DNA from: Tatumella saanichensis
GTDB lineage: Bacteria; Pseudomonadota; Gammaproteobacteria; Enterobacterales; Enterobacteriaceae
Assembly (NCBI RefSeq): GCF_000439375.1
Contig: NZ_ATMI01000031.1
Span: 1-64,000, forward strand
Reading direction: 5' to 3'
DNA length: 64,000 nucleotides
Shown: positions 45,843-55,011 of the stretch, one piece after another
Layout: every line of letters begins with the position of its first letter
Position numbering within the stretch: position 1 is the stretch's first letter
Translations under genes and position numbers: made by a program
Notes under the pieces: model-generated
Database searches by the model: none
Seen by the model: only the letters and a program-made list of their open reading frames with translations
What the model was told of the DNA's origin: nothing

Positions 45843-46423
45843 GTAGCGAACAGTATTACCAAACCCATGCGCAGAGCTTTTTTGAGAACACTTATCGGGT
45901 CGATATGTCTTCGCTGCATGGGTTATTTTGCCGCTATCTCCCAGAAGGTGCGTGGGTATTGGATGCGGGTTGCGGGTCTGGTCGGGACAGTAAAGTGTTT
46001 ATTGAAAAGGGATTCCAGGTTGACGCCTTTGATGCCAGTCCGGCGCTTGCAAAACTGGCATCCGGGTATGCCGGTATCTCAGTACACACCCTACGTTTTG
46101 AAGAGTTCGTCAGTGATCTGCTCTATGATGGTATCTGGTGTTGCGCCTCTTTATTACATCTCCCCTATTCACAATTATCTGAAGCATTGCTACGTCTAAG
46201 TAAAGCCTGCAAATCAGGTGGCGTTATCTATGTCTCATTCAAATATGGTGACCAAGAGCGACAGGTTGGAGAAAGACATTTTACTGATCTTAATGAGGAC
46301 AGACTGAATACTCTGATCCACTCTGTATCCGCTTTGCGCATCGAAAAATGTTGGACAACTGCTGACCAGCGTCCTGATCGAGATGAACGTTGGTTAAATG
46401 CCTTACTCCTTAAGGATAGCTAA
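45839..46423 (+). CDS. class I SAM methyltransferase paired with the HNH gene
   Basis: A 194-residue methyltransferase beginning with a TTG codon in the TTGA overlap. Motif I is WVLDAGCGSGRDSKVF; motif II is FQVDAFDASPALAKLA. It lacks the NPPY/DPPY or Pro-Cys motif of DNA methyltransferases, resembling TehB/UbiG-like small-molecule enzymes. Hence it is unlikely to be an ordinary restriction-modification partner. Its coupling with the HNH gene suggests a joint job. Confidence 0.82.
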   Translation: MSSEQYYQTHAQSFFENTYRVDMSSLHGLFCRYLPEGAWVLDAGCGSGRDSKVFIEKGFQVDAFDASPALAKLASGYAGISVHTLRFEEFVSDLLYDGIWCCASLLHLPYSQLSEALLRLSKACKSGGVIYVSFKYGDQERQVGERHFTDLNEDRLNTLIHSVSALRIEKCWTTADQRPDRDERWLNALLLKDS

Positions 46424-46489
46424 TCAACGGTTTTCTGGCACCGGGTAACGGCAACTGGGGACCTTTACCCAGTTTCCACTTCCGTCTCT

Positions 46490-47090
46490 CTAGTCAGGTT
46501 TTCTTAGTTTCACGATCAATAGCCCCCCTGCTAGCAGCAGTACTGCCGAAAAAAGGGCCATTCCTTGAACGCCGGTGGTGGCCAACAATCGGCCGCCGAC
46601 CAGGGCACCGAGACCGATAGCCGCATTAAAAATAGCCACGTACAAGGCAGAGGCGGCTTGTGCCGCATCACCAGCGTTTCGCAGTACCCAGGTCTGTAAA
46701 CCGACAAAAATTATCGCGATTGCGGCACCCCATAACACCAGTAACGCAATAATGGCTGCGATTGGGAGTGGCGCTAGCCCTTTGAGCCCCAGTAAGACCA
46801 ACGCAATGGCACTGATAAACAGATTGAGGGTGATCAATCTTTTCAGGTGACGGTCAATCAATTTACCAGCAATCACATTTCCGAATATCCCGGCCAGACC
46901 AGAGACCAATAACAATGCCGAGACGCCACTGAACGGAACAGCCTGGATACGAGTCAGCATTGGCTGGATATACGTGAAGGCCGCAAAGTGCGGCACTGAT
47001 AATAACTGCTGTCGCCACATAAAGTGCCGGCATCTGTGGGTGAGTGCGCCAGCCACGCCCAAGCGGCTGTGTGATAGCTGCCGGTACTGG
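46490..47090 (-). pseudogene. C-terminal half of a sugar-efflux-type MFS transporter
   Basis: About 200 codons of the C-terminal half of an AraJ/SotB-like MFS protein remain: HFAAFTYIQPMLTR, LLVSGLAGIFGNVIAGKLIDRH, WGAAIAIIFVGLQTWV. The upstream part (THPQMPALYVATAVIIS) lies in another frame, so there is also a 1-base shift near 47000. The N-terminal half is absent. It abuts, tail outward, a LysR-type fragment truncated the same way. The right edge is approximate. Confidence 0.8.
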
Positions 47091-47325
47091 GCGCGGGCTC
47101 TACTTCAATGATGAGAGTCATGCCTTGCAAGCCGCGGTGGCAGGACACGGGGCAGTTATTGCCAGTCAGCTTCTGGTCGGTGACCTGGTCAACCGTGGAG
47201 TGTTGGTCGCGCCTTTTGCAGATTCGCTACCGGGGGCTAATTATTACATGATGACACTTGAAGATAAGGCGGATGTGACGGAAATCCGTGCCCTGCGCCA
47301 GTGGTTACTACAGATGATGCCGTGA
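47090..47325 (+). pseudogene. C-terminal fragment of a LysR-type regulator
   Basis: Only the end of the effector domain is left: GLYFNDESHALQAAVAGHGA, SQLLVGDLVNRGVLVAPF and EIRALRQWLLQMMP, as in GcvA-like LysR proteins. The helix-turn-helix part is missing. The open frame begins at 47044, but the first residues are unrelated sequence from the junction with the MFS fragment. Confidence 0.78.
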
Positions 47326-47521
47326 AATATTCAGCCGGCAAAGTGATCTATACGTGATTTTTCGTCAGCATTTTGTGCCGCCTCTTCCTCATCTTAGCGG
47401 AGGGAAACGTCACCGCAGCCGAAAACGGCGCGCCCTCACAAAACCAGGTTTTCGCACTGGTGATCAACTGAATGCTATCGTAGGGTATGCCCCGACCCTA
47501 ACTGCAAGGAGTGCATAAAAG

Positions 47522-47845
47522 ATGGTAACAGAAGAAAGGGTACTGAATTTCTTCAGCCAACAACTCCCCCGGGTAACGCGCTTAGGGATAAAGTCCGTTA
47601 CCCTGAGAGCCGATGATATTTTGCAGGAGTATGCCGCGAGGGAGGTGCTGGTAGAGGCCATCGCCAACTATGCTGAACACTTTAAGGTCGATATCACCGC
47701 CATGGAGGTAGATAACTACTTTCCTTGGACGATACGGGGCTGTTTTCGAAAATGGTTACGCCGTGATACACCGCCAATAGCCAAAACTCCCTTAACCGTC
47801 AGGATGTTTGCTAACTCAGCCCGTGCCGGTCGCTGGCTGTATTAA
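47522..47845 (+). CDS. DUF1493 family protein
   Basis: A 107-residue acidic/basic mixed protein resembling DUF1493 (acyl-carrier-like fold in some members). Features are the start MVTEERVLNFFSQQLP, the central VLVEAIANYAEHFKVDI and EVDNYFPWT. AAGGAG precedes the ATG. Function is unknown. Members often occur as singletons or in small clusters in enterobacteria. Confidence 0.72.
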   Translation: MVTEERVLNFFSQQLPRVTRLGIKSVTLRADDILQEYAAREVLVEAIANYAEHFKVDITAMEVDNYFPWTIRGCFRKWLRRDTPPIAKTPLTVRMFANSARAGRWLY

Positions 47846-47962
47846 CAGCGATGTGATTTTTGCGCAGGCCGCCCGCTATGACGGCCCGCCCATTAACCAG
47901 ATCGCTGTATCCAGCAATCGGCATCACGCTGTGGTTGTGCTGCAATGAAACCGCTAGCCGTT

Positions 47963-49027
47963 TTAAGGATGCACTGCCCCCCAGCAAGTCGCCTGCACAT
48001 CGATCACAAACCGGTATTTCACTTCGCCTCGCAGCATTCGGGCAAATGCCGTTTCAATCTCTTCACCGGTGATCAGTTCAATGTCCGCAGTGATATTATG
48101 CTGACCACAGAAATCCAGCATCTCCTGAGTTTCTTGAATACTGCCAATTGAAGAGCCGCTGATACTCAGGCGACGAAACACCATCGGCGTGATATTAGGG
48201 GACTGGTGAGGTTTATCGGGGATCCCCACCAGCACCAGCCGACCATTGGTTTTCAAGGTCGCCAAATAAGGATCTAAATCATGCGGCGCAGCAACACAAT
48301 CAATAATCAGATCTAGTGAAGTCTGGCAAGCAGTCATTTGCGCCGCATCCTTAGAGACCACGACGTTTTTAGCCCCCAGGCGTAGTGCATCCTGCCCTTT
48401 CTGTGGCGAGGTGGTAAACAGCGTGACTTCAGCGCCCATGGCACTGGCCAACTGAACCGCCATATGGCCCAAGCCTCCCAGTCCAACAACGCCCACCTGA
48501 TCCCCAGCCTTGACGTTAAAATGGCGCAACGGTGACCAGACCGTTACCCCAGCACATAACAGCGGGGCTACCCCAGGCAGAGACAGATTTTTCGGAACCG
48601 TCACCACAAAATGTTGATCAACAACCAAGCTTTGTGCATAGCCGCCATGGGTATTATCTCCCGTATAACGGTCGATTCCATTGTAAGTCGGCACAAAACC
48701 GGCCTCACAATACTGCTCCTCATGCTGTTGGCAGAAATGGCACTCACGACAGGCGTCGACCATCACACCAACCCCAACCAGTTCGCCCACCTTAAACCGA
48801 CTTGCAGCATGACCGGTTGCCACCACTCGGCCGACGATTTCATGCCCAGGAACCAGAGGATAGCGACTAACCGCCCACTCATTGCGCGCCATGTGTAAAT
48901 CCGAATGGCAGACACCACAGTAAAGGATATCAATCTTGACGTCTTGAGGTTGCAAGGGGCGCAGTGCGATCTGTCCAGTGGTCAAGGGTTGGGTGGCATC
49001 ATGAGCCACCAGTGCATTAATTTTCAT
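47963..49027 (-). CDS. zinc-dependent NAD(P) alcohol dehydrogenase (YahK/CAD-like)
   Basis: A 354-residue medium-chain dehydrogenase. The catalytic zinc site is CGVCHSDLH..PGHEIVG; the structural zinc cysteines are DACRECHFCQQHEEQYC. The nucleotide-binding turn is GVVGLGGLGHMAVQLA. The sequence fits the cinnamyl-alcohol-dehydrogenase/YahK group, broad-range aldehyde reductases. It is divergent from an HxlR regulator, which likely senses an electrophile or aldehyde. Confidence 0.92.
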   Translation of the reverse strand: MKINALVAHDATQPLTTGQIALRPLQPQDVKIDILYCGVCHSDLHMARNEWAVSRYPLVPGHEIVGRVVATGHAASRFKVGELVGVGVMVDACRECHFCQQHEEQYCEAGFVPTYNGIDRYTGDNTHGGYAQSLVVDQHFVVTVPKNLSLPGVAPLLCAGVTVWSPLRHFNVKAGDQVGVVGLGGLGHMAVQLASAMGAEVTLFTTSPQKGQDALRLGAKNVVVSKDAAQMTACQTSLDLIIDCVAAPHDLDPYLATLKTNGRLVLVGIPDKPHQSPNITPMVFRRLSISGSSIGSIQETQEMLDFCGQHNITADIELITGEEIETAFARMLRGEVKYRFVIDVQATCWGAVHP

Positions 49028-49104
49028 CTTATCCTCACCAATAAAAGGATGTAGGTTGACTTCGTGGCGCAGACTATAATCAAATGGGTTTTAGATTGAT
49101 AGTA

Positions 49105-49120
49105 GTCACCATTTGGTGAC
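49105..49120. promoter_or_regulatory. candidate HxlR operator
   Basis: A perfect palindrome, GTCACCATTTGGTGAC (7-base arms, 2-base centre), in the 113-bp divergent region between the dehydrogenase and HxlR genes, 20 bp before the HxlR start. Confidence 0.55.
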
Positions 49121-49140
49121 CATAAACAGAGAGATCGCTT

Positions 49141-49545
49141 ATGCCAGCTTGGGTAGAAGGTAAACTGTTTTTTTATGCGGACTCGCCACCGCGTCGCATG
49201 ATGGACTTATTTTCAGCCAAATGGAGCACAATGGTGCTGCACGCGCTTTATCACTGGCCGGAGGGGAGAGCCCGCACCGGCGAGCTACAACGCAGTCTCC
49301 AGGGTATTTCCAAAAAGATGTTGTTTCAGACGTTGAAAGAACTGGAAATGCGCGGTCTGATCGCCCGGCATGTCTACCAAGTGGTGCCACCCAAAGTGGA
49401 TTACCGTCTCACCTCTCTGGGGCAAATGTTTGCCGAACCGATAGAACAGCTTTACCAATGGGGGCTGAAGAATCAGCAAGCGTTAGATGAAATGGAAGCC
49501 CGCTATCAGACCGCCAGCAGCGATGAACAAGGGTTACCAACATAG
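49141..49545 (+). CDS. HxlR-family winged-helix regulator
   Basis: A 134-residue dimeric regulator: FSAKWSTMVLHALYHWPEG.RTGELQRSLQGISKKMLFQTLKELEMRGL is the signature winged helix. Unlike many HxlR proteins it has no early Cys, so a redox mechanism is not evident. It is divergent from the alcohol dehydrogenase, with a palindrome between, and probably represses or activates that gene. Confidence 0.88.
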   Translation: MPAWVEGKLFFYADSPPRRMMDLFSAKWSTMVLHALYHWPEGRARTGELQRSLQGISKKMLFQTLKELEMRGLIARHVYQVVPPKVDYRLTSLGQMFAEPIEQLYQWGLKNQQALDEMEARYQTASSDEQGLPT

Positions 49546-49846
49546 GAGCAGGGGCAATAAGTCACGGTTATGATGCGCTTTACAGAGTCCGTTCAAAGCA
49601 GAGTGCTCAGCGTGATGCCTCGTGCTGCTCAGCACTCAGGATTGAGCCACCGGCAGTCTAGCCGTGCAACCGGAGAATTCGGCCATCCCTGGCGGGAATG
49701 GCCGTTCAATATTGAAAAGGTTCGACGTGAGATTCGCGGGGTCTTGAATCACTATACCGACAACGTAACCCATTGATACTTTCGTAAATCGTCGCGCATA
49801 ATACCGCTCTCGACATCAGTGACAGCAGTCGTGACCCTGACCGTAA

Positions 49847-51010
49847 TTAACTCACGCCGAGAGGATTCGATATCCGTAAGCGCCAGCCATGATCTGCACC
49901 TTTTTCCAAGACCTGTGTCGCAATACCCTGCTCATGCCGGTGAGTCCCGTCCTGCAGAGTGGTTGTCAACGACCAACTGATTATGGCCAGCAGCAGATCT
50001 CCTGAAGGTATCAGTGTGCGGATCTGATTACTGATTTGTGCTCCTGTTGCAATCAGTGCAGTCAGTGCATTGCGCAAGCCAACAACATCCTGCTCCACGA
50101 TAACCTCATTGGTCATTTTCATCGTCGCGAGGTTGCTAAACACTGACATTAATTCATCAATATTCCCTGCATTGAACGCTGCATCAAATGCCGCAATAGT
50201 GTCTGCTGGGGTACGATAAACACTGTCACTCCGCTCAATTGAAGCAGCAAAATTTGAGATGTACCCTGCAATGTCCTGGGGGGATTCCAGCGGTGAAAGA
50301 TGTCCAGTCCCTTCGATAATCCTCATCGCTGCATGGGGAATACGCGGCAGTAACTCCTTTTGTAACCGGTCCGGTGTATCGACTCGGTCAAATTCCCCTG
50401 AAATGACCGTCACGGGAACATTAATGGCTGCGACTTCACGGGTAATATCTTCGTTCATAGCGATCTCGGGCCAAGCGGCCTTAGCGGCAGCTGAAGCGTT
50501 TAGGCTGTCCTCAATCACCTGCTCACGGATCTCAGGACTCAGCGGCTTCGACGTCAGAACATTATCGATAACAAACTCGACGGATTCGCGGCTGCTGTAC
50601 GCATTAACCAGTCTATCGCGCTCTTCTGCAGAGAGCCGCATCGGCGAAGGGGGTGACGGCGCGATAAGGATAAGTCCTTCAAGACCTTGAGGCCGACGAG
50701 ATGCCATCAATTGCGCCACTTTCCCACCCATTGAGTGGCCAATCAGAATATAGCGTTTCAGTTTGAGCGCAGCGATTACGCCCTCAGCATCGCTGGCAAG
50801 ATCCGCAATCTGGTATCCAGATCCTGGTGCATCGGAGTGTCCCCAGCCACGGTGATCAATAGCAATAATCGAGTACTGATCAGATAACTGAGATATCACC
50901 CGCTGCCACGTCCGAGATGAACCACCATAGTAATGGAGAAATACCAGTGTCCATTCACCGCAACCATATTGCTCAACATTAATACTGATATTGTTAACTG
51001 TCATTTTCAT
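49847..51010 (-). CDS. alpha/beta hydrolase fused to a SnoaL-like domain
   Basis: A 387-residue fusion. Residues about 1-265 are an alpha/beta hydrolase: FLHYYGGSSRTW (oxyanion), nucleophile GHSMGG, GEFDRVDTP acid, and GTGHLSPLE His. Residues about 275-387 are a SnoaL/NTF2-like domain (ADTIAAFDAAFNAGNIDELMSVFS). It diverges from a LysR gene 107 bp away that probably controls it. It may hydrolyse an ester, lactone or haloalkane; the substrate is unknown. Confidence 0.86.
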   Translation of the reverse strand: MKMTVNNISINVEQYGCGEWTLVFLHYYGGSSRTWQRVISQLSDQYSIIAIDHRGWGHSDAPGSGYQIADLASDAEGVIAALKLKRYILIGHSMGGKVAQLMASRRPQGLEGLILIAPSPPSPMRLSAEERDRLVNAYSSRESVEFVIDNVLTSKPLSPEIREQVIEDSLNASAAAKAAWPEIAMNEDITREVAAINVPVTVISGEFDRVDTPDRLQKELLPRIPHAAMRIIEGTGHLSPLESPQDIAGYISNFAASIERSDSVYRTPADTIAAFDAAFNAGNIDELMSVFSNLATMKMTNEVIVEQDVVGLRNALTALIATGAQISNQIRTLIPSGDLLLAIISWSLTTTLQDGTHRHEQGIATQVLEKGADHGWRLRISNPLGVS

Positions 51011-51117
51011 CGCTTCATTCTCCTCAGGATTTGAAACAATGTTAATTACAGTTATTATAAATGATAATAGATAGGTTATTTAATACAGTCGATAGCCAGA
51101 TTATCGAATAGTGAGAT

Positions 51118-52017
51118 ATGATGGATAAATTTACCAGTATGCGCGTTTTTATTGCGACCATTGAGGAAGGAAGTTTTGCTGCGGCAGCAAGACGGTTTCA
51201 CCTTTCCGCGGCGATGGCGGGCAAACATGTCAGTGCAATAGAGTCTGATTTAAATGTGCGGCTTATTCAGCGGTCGACACGTCGGCTGAGCCTGACAGAT
51301 GCAGGTCAACGCTATTATGAACGCTGCAAGACCATCATTGAGGCATTAGAAGAGGCCGAGAAAGAAGCTAGTGACACTCAGGCAACACCTCATGGATTAC
51401 TGCGGATTGCCGCCCCGGTCGCCTTTGGTGCCATGTATCTTGGTCCAATTGTGTCACGTTATCTTGAAGCCTACCCTAACGTCAGTGTGGATGTTGTTTT
51501 AGAGGATAAATATAGCGATTTACTCGAAAACCGAGTTGACGTCGCCTTACGGATAGGACGTCTTGACGATCCGACGCTGGTAACTCGTCGGCTGGCACCC
51601 TGCAGAATGGTGTTATGTGCATCACCAGATTACTTAAAAAAACATGGCAGGCCCGAAACGCCGGATGATCTTTCACGTGCACCACGACTGGTATTCAGTC
51701 AGGCAGTTTCTGCTGGTGATTGGACACTCTATGATGCAGAAAACACATTACATGTGATTGACAGCCGAAGTCGGTTAACCGCCAATAATATGCAATTGCT
51801 GAGGGAGGCCGCACTGACCGGAGCAGGAATTGCCTATGGCCCTAGTTTCGTGTTTCGCGAGCCTATACTGCAGGGTCAATTAGTGGAACTGTTACCAGAG
51901 TACCGCACGTCTGAGCTCACCATTCAGGCCGTCTATCCAAGCGCGATCCGAATCCCGTTTAAAGTTCGCACCTTCGTTGATTTTATTGCTGATGCACTCA
52001 ATTCCGCACCCTTCTAA
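51118..52017 (+). CDS. LysR-family transcriptional regulator
   Basis: A 299-residue LTTR. The winged helix is MRVFIATIEEGSFAAAARRFHLSAA..AIESDLNVRLIQRSTRRLSLTDAG, and the effector domain includes HGLLRIAAPVAFG and NRVDVALRIGRLDDPTLV. It is divergent from the hydrolase-SnoaL fusion. A start one codon later (51121) is equally possible. Confidence 0.9.
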   Translation: MMDKFTSMRVFIATIEEGSFAAAARRFHLSAAMAGKHVSAIESDLNVRLIQRSTRRLSLTDAGQRYYERCKTIIEALEEAEKEASDTQATPHGLLRIAAPVAFGAMYLGPIVSRYLEAYPNVSVDVVLEDKYSDLLENRVDVALRIGRLDDPTLVTRRLAPCRMVLCASPDYLKKHGRPETPDDLSRAPRLVFSQAVSAGDWTLYDAENTLHVIDSRSRLTANNMQLLREAALTGAGIAYGPSFVFREPILQGQLVELLPEYRTSELTIQAVYPSAIRIPFKVRTFVDFIADALNSAPF

Positions 52018-52610
52018 GACACAGGATAGTAGACGATACAGAACAGTCTCTGACTGTCACGCCTCACCGCGAGTCATCGTCCGAACTCCCCCTTCACTTA
52101 CTGAGCGACTGGGTACCCTGTCCATCCCGTTCGCTCCCTGGTATAGATAACTCGGTCAAGCTTTCCCCTTAACTTATGTTGCTTGGCTAAGAACGGTGTT
52201 CAGCCCTGTTTTGGGGGATATAAAACTTCATCCCTCAGCGGACCGACGTTGCGACAATTTATAGTTACGATATGCACTCAATTGACTTTGCTATCGAGCA
52301 GTTACGTGATTAAGTGGTTATGACATAGCCTTATCTTGAAAGGCTAATATCCCCCCGATGGCCGAGAACGGGTTCACGCTTTGCAAAAAGCAGGCTCAGG
52401 CTTGAGCCATCATTACGTTGATTCAGCCTTAATCTCTACGACACTTACAGAAGCCTGAGTGTAGCTTTAGCCAAGTCGAGACATTGACTTCAATAGGATC
52501 ATTGAGAAAGATGACAAAGGTGGGCTGACTTCAAAGTAGATAATGCCCAGGGCTGTCATGCAAAATAATTTTCCGTTGCAGTTTACTCAAGAGATAAGTC
52601 GAGACTTGCT
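52018..52610. other. intergenic, no supported gene
   Basis: About 590 bp with no convincing frame. A short hairpin GGCTCA-GGCT-TGAGCC lies near 52390. It looks like degraded sequence at the edge of the low-GC accessory zone. Confidence 0.45.
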
Positions 52611-52829
52611 ATGATGATTTTCAACGTTTTTGGGAAATACATTGGTGTTCAACGTAAACATCATCGTTGGCTAACATTCAGAGTCGGTATCACCGAACGG
52701 AAGTACTCGAGAACCTATGATATTGTGATCCCTGATGATATGACGGAGACAGAAATTCCCGCTTGGTTAGGGGATATTTTCCACGAAGCGGCCAGTGATC
52801 GTCATCCTGATGTCAAAAGAGTCGAATGA
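52611..52829 (+). CDS. small DUF7661-like protein, 72 residues
   Basis: MIFNVFGKYIGVQRKHHRWL, DIVIPDDMTETEIPAWLGD and FHEAASDRHPDVKRVE resemble a family of small enterobacterial proteins annotated DUF7661 (from memory). Function is unknown. The ribosome binding site is weak. It is monocistronic. Confidence 0.6.
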   Translation: MMIFNVFGKYIGVQRKHHRWLTFRVGITERKYSRTYDIVIPDDMTETEIPAWLGDIFHEAASDRHPDVKRVE

Positions 52830-53236
52830 GTAAAAGAGGGTGGTTACGCGAGTTAATCAGAATGCTGGTCAACCAACCGGCAATTCGACATACCAAGAGA
52901 GGTCAGAGTTTGAACAACCGGTGTTTGTTGCCTTCACTATCCACCCCTTGAGTCGAAATAGGCCTTGCTACGCCTAACAGGGCTGGCAATCTATCTCCCC
53001 ACATTGGCATAAATTCCTCCTGATAGGCAGAGTAATGCTCTGCTATGCTTGCCCCCAGTCTACGCCTTTCCATCACTCCATCTATAGAGTAACTCTTTAA
53101 TAATCAATTTAACTCCAAATCTCACTTTGAATTAAGATACCTTTGGGGACCAACTGTAGAGCAAGTCATCCTATAAAAATAACGTATACCTTCTTTAATG
53201 ATAAAAGTAGTCTACGCCTATATATCCTTCTAGCCA
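52830..53236. other. intergenic, no supported gene
   Basis: About 400 bp, AT-rich toward the right, without a recognisable gene or RNA. Confidence 0.45.
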
Positions 53237-53878
53237 TTAATGCAACGGGCTATTGACACTCAACTCCTCAACATCCCAAATATTTTTTTCTTTGGAGTTA
53301 ATGAAATAACTTCTACTGTAAGCATAAGTGCCATGCAAAACAAATGATACCATAGTCACTAAATCAACTTTATTGCCATCCTTTGATGTGTAAGAGGTAT
53401 AATTAATCAGCTTGTAACCATCATCATTCTTTTTTGAAATAACAGTGTCATCAACGCTAGTCAAATCAGGTTCTGCATCCCAAATACTTTTCCCTTTGAA
53501 CTTTTTCTCGACACTTTCTTTTTCATCATCACTGATCAACAGTTTTTCAGTTGCTGGAAGATGGTGTAATATCTCACTTAAAGACGGTTTAGGTGCATTA
53601 CTCCTCATTAAACCCCGCTGCGAAACTACGGCTTTTACATAACAATCAATAAGCTCCATCCTCATCCCATCATAAAAATCATTAGGTAAATCTGGAAGTT
53701 CTTTTACTACCCCTCCTGCCTTCCTAACTTTAATGAATTCATCACAGTTTGACACGCTAACGGTTCTATTATCCTGCAGCGTCAATACCAGGGGTAAGCC
53801 ATCGATATCAAGACTATCATCGGCCATGGCAAGTTGGCTAAATAACGCCATCGCTACAAATGGTATAATCTTATTCAC
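53237..53878 (-). CDS. secreted protein of unknown function, 213 residues
   Basis: A preprotein with a clear signal peptide (MNKIIPFVAMALFSQLAMA). The mature part has Cys in SVSNCDEFIKV and LIDCYVKAV, a Lys/Glu-rich middle and a beta-rich C-terminal half (YKLINYTSYTSKDGNKVDLVTMVSFVLHG). The GC content is markedly lower than in neighbours, suggesting horizontal acquisition. No family is recognised. Confidence 0.7.
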   Translation of the reverse strand: MNKIIPFVAMALFSQLAMADDSLDIDGLPLVLTLQDNRTVSVSNCDEFIKVRKAGGVVKELPDLPNDFYDGMRMELIDCYVKAVVSQRGLMRSNAPKPSLSEILHHLPATEKLLISDDEKESVEKKFKGKSIWDAEPDLTSVDDTVISKKNDDGYKLINYTSYTSKDGNKVDLVTMVSFVLHGTYAYSRSYFINSKEKNIWDVEELSVNSPLH

Positions 53879-54571
53879 TTAATTTCCTGTCTAAATATGA
53901 GAATGGTGAATGCTGTAAATGACTGTAACACAAATTACTGATATTGACTCTACAATATGATCGGGAATGATGTTACCTCTTCATTTCAATCAATAGGTCT
54001 GCAACGGCCTTAGCAATACTGTGCGTTGAAGTCGCCGTACTCCCCTGTGCACAGGACAATATAGGGGGTATAGGGCAAGCGGCATCTGCCATCAGAATGG
54101 AACTACTCATAGATTGTATCGTTGATGATCAGCAAAGATAACAAAAACGAGTCCCTCACAAGCCGTTCAGCGTCATTTTCTGCAGTGAAGATCCTGGTAG
54201 GCGAAACTAAGCGCGGCTTAGGTAAATTAAAGGTTATACTGTCAAATGTCCGGTGAATCGCGACAGATAGTCTGCTGTAGAGAGTGCGCTAAAGCCCTCT
54301 CCCTCACTAATCGCGCTGTCCACCACGCAGTCTGAGTCGCAACCCCAGGAATGAGGCTCGGAATAAAGTTCTCCTCCGCGTGATCAGCTACACAAATCAT
54401 GTAGGTCTTTATCCTATGCTGCTGAGGAAATTGTATATTTTAGCCACGCCAGTCTTAGCTACCCACGCGGGAGACTATTTCGTAACAGTACCGGTCTAGG
54501 ACTGACGCTATTCACTGATACAGAAAGTGTATTCAGTCATCGGCTGATGATTATTGGAGGGCATAAAGGTT
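53879..54571. other. intergenic, possible gene remnants
   Basis: About 690 bp with no open frame I can support. It precedes an orphan immunity-type gene, so a lost toxin gene is possible, but no toxin motif was recognised here. Confidence 0.4.
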
Positions 54572-54721
54572 ATGGATGACGCATTACAGATAGCGATCAC
54601 TCGCATTCAGGTTACCGCTATACAGTCTGATAACTCAGTCACTGAACCGGAGACTTTAAATACAGACAACAAAAAATCTTTTAGCTTGTCGCCCTTTTTC
54701 TGGGAAGACTGCGCACGATGA
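54572..54721 (+). CDS. 49-codon ORF coupled to the CdiI-like gene
   Basis: Begins MDDALQIAITRIQVTAIQ and ends FSLSPFFWEDCAR. GGAGGG lies 10 bases before the ATG, and the TGA overlaps the next ATG as ATGA. It could be the tail of a lost toxin, a small regulator, or a leader peptide. The composition is coding-like and it has no family match. Confidence 0.45.
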   Translation: MDDALQIAITRIQVTAIQSDNSVTEPETLNTDNKKSFSLSPFFWEDCAR

Positions 54722-55011
54722 AAACGCCCTATCCGTTAATTGAAAACCTAATGGGTGCTTATCTGAATCAAGATTTCGATTATATCTGCGAAGCAGACTC
54801 TATTGAAGGAGCGGTGGATTACTACATCGCTAATTGCCCTGCTGGTATTCTGTATCTGTTGACCGAGGAGTTCGACCTGTTTATCAGCGACTACACGGAA
54901 AACCCAGATAGGGCTTTTGAGGATACTTTCCATCCAGAAGTCCTCATCGAGGATATCCACGAGTTCTTTGACCTGTTTAAAGGTAAAATTATTACCGCAG
55001 GGAAGGATTGA
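54718..55011 (+). CDS. CdiI_2-like contact-dependent-inhibition immunity protein (orphan)
   Basis: A 97-residue acidic protein: YPLIENLMGAYLNQDFDY, EGAVDYYIANCP and VLIEDIHEFFDLFKGK. This resembles the CdiI_2-type immunity family (pattern: YP..L..L.GAY.HQD.). No cdiA/cdiB or toxin C-terminus is visible nearby, so it is an orphan immunity gene, possibly kept to resist neighbours' toxins. It is co-translated with the short ORF upstream. Confidence 0.65.
   Translation: MKTPYPLIENLMGAYLNQDFDYICEADSIEGAVDYYIANCPAGILYLLTEEFDLFISDYTENPDRAFEDTFHPEVLIEDIHEFFDLFKGKIITAGKD

Noticed and set aside
49570-49776. A 68-residue + strand frame after the HxlR gene
   Set aside because: No ribosome binding site, odd Arg/Ser-rich composition and no family resemblance.
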